Origin: Desulfobulbaceae bacterium
GTDB lineage: Bacteria; Desulfobacterota; Desulfobulbia; Desulfobulbales; Desulfocapsaceae
DNA length: 6,199 bases
Assembly (NCBI GenBank): GCA_031256095.1
Contig: JAIRRG010000015.1
Span: 1-6,199, forward strand
Direction of reading: 5' to 3'
The notes below the pieces were generated by a model, which was not told where the DNA came from, ran no database searches, and saw only the letters and a list, made by a program, of their open reading frames with translations. Below, one piece after another: positions 1 to 6,199 of the stretch (position 1 is its first letter; the number at the start of each line of letters is the position of its first letter). The translations under genes and the position numbers were made by a program.

Positions 1-43
1 CCCAGCTTTACTCGTTGTCCTGGAGAAAGCGATGATGTTGCCT

Positions 44-130
44 ACACATCAAGGAAAAATGTGCTGCGGAAGGACGCCCTTGCAGACTCTCCTTGATGGA
101 AAACTCAGAGAGAGGGGTAGATATTTATGA
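44..130 (+). pseudogene. Remnant of IS481-type transposase C-terminus
   Basis: Codons 44-103 in the second plus-strand frame translate to HQGKMCCGRTPLQTLLDGK preceded by T. From memory this matches the end of the DDE integrase core of IS481-type transposases, where a YNxERTHQGK stretch leads into xGRTPxxTLLDGK near the C-terminus. The usual residues before THQGK are absent: the frame upstream reads LEKAMMLP, so homology breaks at about position 43. After DGK the usual IWxEK ending is replaced by LRERGRYL. The frame stays open from the window edge and stops at TGA 128-130, overlapping the ATG at 127. I infer a decayed 3' fragment rather than a working transposase. No terminal inverted repeat of the element was recognised. 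The family call rests on about 20 residues. Confidence 0.5.
47..98 (+). repeat. Nested inverted repeat upstream of the TIGR04076-like gene
   Basis: The outer arms CATCAAGGA (47-55) and TCCTTGATG (90-98) are perfectly complementary over 9 bp. Inside them CTGC (64-67) can pair with GCAG (82-85), and AAGG (70-73) with CCTT (78-81) around a 4-nt loop. The structure ends 28 nt before the ATG at 127, so in a plus-strand transcript it would fold in the leader. It lies entirely within the transposase remnant, so it may be an accident of that coding sequence. Confidence 0.4.
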
Positions 131-558
131 CAATAGATGATCGGATGTGGAAATATTTTCAAAAACGTTTATGTTTTTCCGATAAGGAAATGGTGCTGTT
201 CAGGGAGAAACCAAGAAATGAAGACATACTGAGTAAGGTATCTCTGTTATTGAAGAAAACTATTATTCTGGAGGTAGTCGAATCGCGTGGCTGCAATAGC
301 CAGCACAAGATTGGCGACAGGTTTTATTTTGATGGCGCGGGGAACCTGCTTACTGATTTATGTCCAAAAAAAATATGCGCCTACTCTCTTAGTTCAGCAT
401 TAATGATGATTTTTGCGGCAAACGAGATGATCTACGCAGGTGTTGACCCCAATGGAATTCGGTTCAAGCGGGCCGGTTGCTTCGATGTAGGGCTTCAATG
501 CGGCGGATGGGGTCGCATAGTGTTGGAATTGAAGGTTGAAGAACGCCTGAATATTTAG
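127..558 (+). CDS. Uncharacterised TIGR04076-like protein
   Basis: This encodes a 143-residue soluble protein with no signal peptide or membrane segment. Residues 46-139 resemble the TIGR04076 family, whose function is unknown. The matching pieces are an I-x-LEVVE strand, GCNSQHKIGD (55-64), FYFDGAGNL (66-74), LCPKKIC (78-84), FAANEMIYAGVDPN (96-109) and RAGCFDVGLQCGGWGRIVLE (115-134). Five cysteines sit in or beside these blocks (C56, C79, C84, C118, C125), which suggests a metal- or redox-related role, but that is inference. The N-terminal 45 residues are charged and helical-looking. The start at 127 is preceded by a weak purine-rich site, GAGGGG (112-117). Base composition is about 43% GC by hand count (187 of 432), against roughly 58-67% in sampled lines of the neighbouring cluster, hinting at separate acquisition. 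It converges on the crotonase gene. Confidence 0.8.
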   Translation: MTIDDRMWKYFQKRLCFSDKEMVLFREKPRNEDILSKVSLLLKKTIILEVVESRGCNSQHKIGDRFYFDGAGNLLTDLCPKKICAYSLSSALMMIFAANEMIYAGVDPNGIRFKRAGCFDVGLQCGGWGRIVLELKVEERLNI

Positions 559-588
559 AGCTTATCTCTATTTATAGATAAGCTCTAA
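555..588. terminator. Perfect 13-bp inverted repeat, possible bidirectional terminator
   Basis: TTAGAGCTTATCT (555-567) and AGATAAGCTCTAA (576-588) are exact reverse complements around an 8-nt loop. The left arm contains the last base of the final codon and the TAG stop codon of the gene at 127. It lies between two converging genes, about 70 nt past the crotonase stop, which is where a shared terminator would be expected. Neither strand shows a proper T-run after the stem: the minus-strand tail is ATATT and the plus-strand tail is GAAAT. Termination is therefore plausible but unproven. Confidence 0.5.
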
Positions 589-659
589 GAAATAAGTGGT
601 TAATCTGTACCCACAACCTAGCGCGGCAGCAGAGCCCACGCTTTTAAGATGTCCGAAGC

Positions 660-1487
660 TCAGATTTGCCCTTGGCTGAAGCGCGGCGCCCGGCCCTCAA
701 TGTTGGCGCGCACCGCTTCGGCCTGGTTGGGGCTGCCAATCAGGGCCTGCTGCTCGACCGACTCGGCCATGAGCAGATCGGCGGCACTGAGATTCATGGC
801 GGCGTTCAACAGGCGTTTGCCGGCACGGATCGCATCCGGGCTCTTTTGCGCGATTTCATGCACCAGCGCCTGCGCCTCGGCCAACGGTTCGGCGGCCACG
901 CGCGTCGCCAGCCCCAGCGCCACCGCCTCCCGACCCGAAAAAATCCGCCCGGTATAGGTCAGCTCGCGCACCACATCAGCCCGCGCCAGTTCGCGCATCA
1001 GTACCATGCCGCCCATGTCGGGTACCAGGCCCCACTTGATTTCCATTACCGACATTTCCATGTCAGGCGTAGCCAGTCGGATATCGGCGCCCAGCGCCAG
1101 TTGCAGGCCACCGCCAAAGGCGACGCCATGCATGGCGGCAATCACCGGCACCGGCACTTCACGCCAAACCATGGCCACGTACTGGGCGGCGTTGGACATG
1201 CCATGCGTGCGATCGAGCAGGCCCTTGCCGCTTGAGCTTTCGCCGACGAGGCCAGAGACGCTCTTTTGCATACGCTCGAACGACTTGAAGTCCAGCCCGG
1301 CGCAGAAAGCTCGGCCGCGCCCGGCCAGCACTACAGCGCGCACGCTGGTATCGTCACGCAGCCGCGTGCCAGCATCAATGAGGGCGTCGAACATCGCCGG
1401 GTCAAGGGCGTTCAGTTTGTCGGCGCGGTTCATGTGCAGTTCAATCACGCCGTCGGCGTGGCGAATCAATTCGATACGATCATTCAT
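660..1487 (-). CDS. Crotonase-fold enoyl-CoA hydratase/isomerase family protein
   Basis: This 275-residue protein has the usual length for the crotonase superfamily, whose members act on acyl-CoA thioesters in the cytoplasm. The two oxyanion-hole segments are present: RAFCAGLDF (59-67) and AFGGGLQLALGADIRLA (123-139). The following EIKWGLVPDMGG (149-160) and ELTYTGRIFSGREAVALGLATRV (175-197) are also typical. The first catalytic Glu of hydratases (Glu144 in rat enoyl-CoA hydratase) is replaced by Gln129, while Glu149 matches the second (Glu164). Glu149 and Asp157 are spaced like Glu196 and Asp204 of dienoyl-CoA isomerase. A hydratase activity is therefore uncertain, and an isomerase or another CoA-ester reaction is possible. 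The ATG at 1487 has an AAGGAGA site 7 nt upstream. It follows fabD by 97 nt on the same strand with no evident terminator between, so it may be the last gene of the cluster. Confidence 0.9.
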   Translation of the reverse strand: MNDRIELIRHADGVIELHMNRADKLNALDPAMFDALIDAGTRLRDDTSVRAVVLAGRGRAFCAGLDFKSFERMQKSVSGLVGESSSGKGLLDRTHGMSNAAQYVAMVWREVPVPVIAAMHGVAFGGGLQLALGADIRLATPDMEMSVMEIKWGLVPDMGGMVLMRELARADVVRELTYTGRIFSGREAVALGLATRVAAEPLAEAQALVHEIAQKSPDAIRAGKRLLNAAMNLSAADLLMAESVEQQALIGSPNQAEAVRANIEGRAPRFSQGQI

Positions 1488-1584
1488 GCCGTTGTCTCCT
1501 TGCTTTGTTCAAATATTGATGCTGGCTAGAGATGGCATTGCATTCCGGATTGCCCCTACTGAGAGCCTGGAACGGATTTCCTTG
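1488..1584 (-). other. fabD-crotonase intergenic gap
   Basis: This 97-nt spacer is the only sizeable gap in the cluster. Apart from the ribosome binding site at its downstream end I see no hairpin followed by T residues and no convincing -35/-10 pair. It may simply be read through from fabD, or it may hold a weak internal promoter that I cannot identify. Confidence 0.4.
1495..1501 (-). promoter_or_regulatory. Ribosome binding site of the crotonase gene
   Basis: On the minus strand AAGGAGA stands 7 nt before the ATG at 1487. It fixes the start codon and indicates independent translation initiation despite the gap from fabD. Confidence 0.75.
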
Positions 1585-2526
1585 TCATGCCGTCAAGTCC
1601 CGGCAGGCGACCAGCGTTTCCGGGCTGTCCACCTGCAAAACCGTCACCTTCTGGCTTTTCGGGATCAGCTTTTTCATCATCCCTTTAAGCACTGTTTTCG
1701 GCCCAACCTCAATGAAGGTATCAACGCTGGCGGTCAGCATCGCCTCAATGCTGTCTTTCCAGCGTACCATCGACACGATCTGCCGCTCCATGATGGCGCG
1801 AATTGCCTGCGGCTTGCTTTCCGGGGCGGCGGTGACGTTCAAATACACAGGAATGATGGATTGACGGAAAGTGGCGGCGGCCAAGGCTTTGGCGAATTCC
1901 GGTACGGCTCCGGCCAAGAGTGGGCTGTGGTTGGCGCAACTGACATTCAGGGCAATCACCTTGCCGCCCGCCTGGGAAATCGCCTCACCGACGGCGTCCA
2001 AGGCCGCGAAATCGCCGGAGATAACGATTTGCTCAGCGGTATTGTGGTTGGCGGCGCACACTACGCCCCCGCCATGATATGCGGCGATTATCTCCTCGAT
2101 TTTTGCCAGCGGCAAGCCCAGCGCCGCCCGCATACTGCCGGGATTGGCCCGGCCTTCGCGCTCCATCAACTGGCCGCGTTTGCTGACGAGCCTGAAGGCG
2201 TCATCCAGCGACAGCGCCCCTGCCGCGCACAGGGCGCTGTATTCGCCGAGGCTGTGCCCGGCAAAGCAATGAATATCCGCTATCGGTAGCAGCCGTTTAG
2301 TCATTTCCCAGCAGATCAGATTGACCGCGGTGACCGCCGGTTGCAGGACGGCGTTTTCCGTCAGTTTTTCCATGGGACCGTCGGCAATCAGTTGGGCCAG
2401 CGGCTGGCCGGAAATTTCTTCAGCCTTTTGCAAGAGGGCGGCGCAGGCCGCGTCTTTTTCCGCGAAAGCCATGCCCATACCGAGATACTGGGAGCCCTGT
2501 CCGGGAAATAGCACCGCTATTTTCAT
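1585..2526 (-). CDS. fabD: Malonyl-CoA:acyl carrier protein transacylase (FabD)
   Basis: FabD moves the malonyl group from malonyl-CoA to acyl carrier protein, feeding type II fatty acid synthesis in the cytoplasm. The 313 residues match the family length (E. coli FabD is 309). Visible motifs are FPGQGSQ (7-13), the nucleophile elbow GHSLGEYSA (90-98) with Ser92, Arg117 in KRGQLM, which should bind the malonyl carboxylate, His200 in VSCANHSPLL as the catalytic His, and FIEVGPKTVLKGM (271-283) near the end. The residue before His200 is Asn, where many FabD proteins have Phe or Ser, giving CANH. Arg255 sits where E. coli has Gln250. Its ATG overlaps the lspA stop (ATGA, 2523-2526), and AAGGA (2532-2536) lies 5 nt upstream inside lspA, so translation is probably coupled. 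No ketoacyl synthase or acyl carrier protein gene is in the window. Confidence 0.95.
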   Translation of the reverse strand: MKIAVLFPGQGSQYLGMGMAFAEKDAACAALLQKAEEISGQPLAQLIADGPMEKLTENAVLQPAVTAVNLICWEMTKRLLPIADIHCFAGHSLGEYSALCAAGALSLDDAFRLVSKRGQLMEREGRANPGSMRAALGLPLAKIEEIIAAYHGGGVVCAANHNTAEQIVISGDFAALDAVGEAISQAGGKVIALNVSCANHSPLLAGAVPEFAKALAAATFRQSIIPVYLNVTAAPESKPQAIRAIMERQIVSMVRWKDSIEAMLTASVDTFIEVGPKTVLKGMMKKLIPKSQKVTVLQVDSPETLVACRDLTA

Positions 2527-3002
2527 ATTTTTCCTTTTTTTGCGGAACGGTCGATTAACACGGCGGCGACAATATACAAACCAGCGCCGACGCAGACGCA
2601 GGAATCGGCAACGTTGAAGGCCGGCCAGTGATAGGAACGAATCATGACGTCAAGAAAATCGACAACGGCGCCGAAGCGCAGCCGGTCGATGAGGTTGCCG
2701 ATGGCGCCACCGACGATCAGGGCCATGGCGATGGTAAGAAGCGCTTTGTCCCGCGCCCAAAGCCACCAGCCGGCCGTGAAAGCGATAATGGCCAGAGCGG
2801 CGACGGCCACGAAGAACCAGTGCCGCCAAGGCCCGGCATCGGCGAGAAAACTGAAGGCGGCGCCGGTGTTGGTGACATAGACCAAATTGAACAGACCATC
2901 GATAATGGGCCGCGATTCATACGGGGAAAAGGACTGCATGATCAGCGCCTTCGTGACCTGATCACCGGCAACAACAAAAACAATGATTATGAAGTAAAAC
3001 AT
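2523..3002 (-). CDS. lspA: Lipoprotein signal peptidase (signal peptidase II)
   Basis: LspA is an inner-membrane aspartyl protease that removes the signal peptide from prolipoproteins after Lgt adds the diacylglyceryl group. The chosen start gives 159 residues, slightly short of the usual 160-170. Membrane segments lie at about 2-20, 61-82, 87-105 and 129-150. Conserved pieces are GDQVTK (13-18), TNTGAAFSF (44-52), GGAIGNLIDR (98-107), VVDF with Asp115, and FNVADS with Asp133. Asp115 and Asp133 correspond to the catalytic pair known from Pseudomonas LspA. The frame stays open to 3146, but the extra residues are polar, overlap ileS and do not look like LspA. The ATG at 3002 sits 1 nt after the ileS stop, suggesting coupled translation; an ATG at 3023 adding 7 residues is the alternative. 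No clear Shine-Dalgarno precedes either. Confidence 0.95.
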   Translation of the reverse strand: MFYFIIIVFVVAGDQVTKALIMQSFSPYESRPIIDGLFNLVYVTNTGAAFSFLADAGPWRHWFFVAVAALAIIAFTAGWWLWARDKALLTIAMALIVGGAIGNLIDRLRFGAVVDFLDVMIRSYHWPAFNVADSCVCVGAGLYIVAAVLIDRSAKKGKI

Positions 3003-3003
3003 G

Positions 3004-5817
<2,814 letters not shown>

Positions 5818-5824
5818 AACTGCA

Positions 5825-5830
5825 CTCCTT
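5825..5830 (-). promoter_or_regulatory. Ribosome binding site of ileS
   Basis: AAGGAG on the minus strand lies 7 nt before the ATG at 5817. It decides this start over the in-frame ATG at 6165, which would add 116 residues. Confidence 0.8.
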
Positions 5831-5851
5831 GCCGATACGTTGCGGACAGAT

Positions 5852-5910
5852 AAAATTGCCGCCGCCGGAACTGCGGGCAAACGACCTTGGCGGCGGTTGG
5901 CAAAATTTTT
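5852..5910 (-). promoter_or_regulatory. GC-rich leader hairpin upstream of ileS, attenuator-like
   Basis: On the minus strand CCGCCGCC (5896-5889) and GGCGGCGG (5866-5859) form a perfect 8-bp GC stem with a 22-nt loop. The stem is followed after CAA by TTTTAT (5855-5850). The stem can be extended outward with bulges, since AAAATTGCC on one side faces GGCAAAATTTT on the other. This resembles an intrinsic terminator placed in the ileS leader, ending about 33 nt before the start codon. It could attenuate ileS or end an upstream transcript. No Ile-rich leader peptide or T-box core was found. Confidence 0.4.
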
Positions 5911-5911
5911 A

Positions 5912-5940
5912 AGAATAGCAATTGCCCGAGAGCTTGGAAA
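5912..5940 (-). promoter_or_regulatory. Candidate ileS promoter
   Basis: The minus strand carries TTTCCA (5940-5935), a 17-nt spacer, then TATTCT (5917-5912) preceded by TGC, an extended -10 arrangement. Each hexamer matches 4 of 6 sigma-70 consensus bases. Transcription would start near 5905 and include the whole leader hairpin. The match is modest and such matches arise by chance. Confidence 0.3.
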
Positions 5941-6199
5941 GTTTTTTCTTGGAAAAAGGGGGGTGATGTTTATCGGGCGGAAGCCTTGGCTGGGGCGACT
6001 TAGGTGAGGCTTTCCCACGAGGTTCCTGGGGATAACTATTTGGCTTGAATTTGCTAGAATGGATAGGGAGCCGCGAAACCACGCGCTCGCTAGAGGCACA
6101 GCCACGAAGCGGCAGTAATGAGCGAGGTCGGATGATTCTGAGATCTCTGGTCCGTGGGCGTGCAATGTGATCCGGTCATTACGGATTGGACGAAATATC

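Larger units (their letters stand above)
5818..6199. other. Gene-free region upstream of ileS
   Basis: No complete gene is supported on either strand in this stretch. Besides the ileS signals it contains several inverted repeats. GGAAGCCT (5979-5986) faces AGGCTTTCC (6007-6015) with one bulged T. GAGCCGCG (6068-6075) faces CGCGCTC (6082-6088) with one bulged C. CTCGCT (6086-6091) faces AGCGAG (6121-6126). A plus-strand extended -10-like TGCTAGAAT (6052-6060) has no good -35. From GTG at 6168 a plus-strand frame is open to the window end (11 codons), too short to judge. I do not recognise a known RNA here. Confidence 0.5.

Noticed and set aside
590..625. Possible integron attC site after the TIGR04076-like gene
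   Set aside because: GTTAATC and CCACAAC do not fit the GTTRRRY / RYYYAAC core consensus, and no paired attC structure was found.
1006..2289. Plus-strand open frame of 427 codons
   Set aside because: It runs antisense across the crotonase and fabD genes and the gap between them, without motifs or a ribosome binding site.
5979..5995. Signal recognition particle RNA-like AGCCAAGGC on the minus strand
   Set aside because: Only this short string matches; the surrounding conserved loop sequence of the RNA is absent.
6040..6055. Sigma-54-like TTGGC...TTGCT on the plus strand
   Set aside because: The GG and GC pairs are separated by 9 nt instead of the strict 10, and no gene follows.
6068..6088. 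T-box-like TGGTTTCGCG on the minus strand upstream of ileS
   Set aside because: The T-box core should read TGGNACC with a specifier loop and an adjacent terminator; the ACC is missing and no such architecture is visible.
5818..6165. N-terminal extension of IleS to the ATG at 6165
   Set aside because: IleS proteins normally begin near MDYRATLNLP, the ATG at 5817 has a good ribosome binding site, and the extension lacks IleS-like sequence.

Overview
The window looks like ordinary bacterial chromosome carrying one housekeeping gene cluster on the minus strand, next to a short, AT-richer accessory patch at the left end. The cluster reads, in transcription order, ileS (5817 to 3004), lspA (3002 to 2523), fabD (2526 to 1585) and a crotonase-family gene (1487 to 660). 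The ileS-lspA pair is typical of Gram-negative bacteria. From memory, the IleS wording (for example the stretch after DCHGLPIEHNVDKELG and the EEDILDVWFDSG block) is closest to Desulfuromonadota and other former Deltaproteobacteria. The GC content (about 58-67% in the lines I hand-counted) fits that, but the placement is an inference from protein style only.

Left end (1-600): a short stretch at 44-103 reads as the C-terminal tail of an IS481-type transposase, and its frame stops on the start codon of the next gene. That gene (127-558, plus strand) encodes a 143-residue cysteine-containing protein of the uncharacterised TIGR04076 type. It has about 43% GC by hand count, clearly lower than its neighbours. 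A perfect 13-bp inverted repeat (555-588) overlaps its stop codon and lies between the two convergent transcription units.

Main cluster (660-5817): ileS and lspA are separated by 1 nt, lspA and fabD overlap by 4 nt (ATGA), and the crotonase gene follows fabD after 97 nt with its own strong ribosome binding site. Together the genes cover isoleucyl-tRNA charging, lipoprotein signal-peptide removal, malonyl loading of acyl carrier protein, and a CoA-ester reaction. The first three are essential or near-essential growth functions; the fourth is likely fatty-acid or acyl-CoA metabolism.

Right end (5818-6199): no gene is visible. This region holds the ileS ribosome binding site, a weak candidate promoter, a GC-rich leader hairpin followed by a T-rich stretch, and further inverted repeats near 5979-6014 and 6068-6126. 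I found no convincing undescribed multi-gene system. The most interesting points are the ileS leader hairpin, the crotonase active-site substitution, and the uncharacterised TIGR04076-like gene in its mobile-element context.
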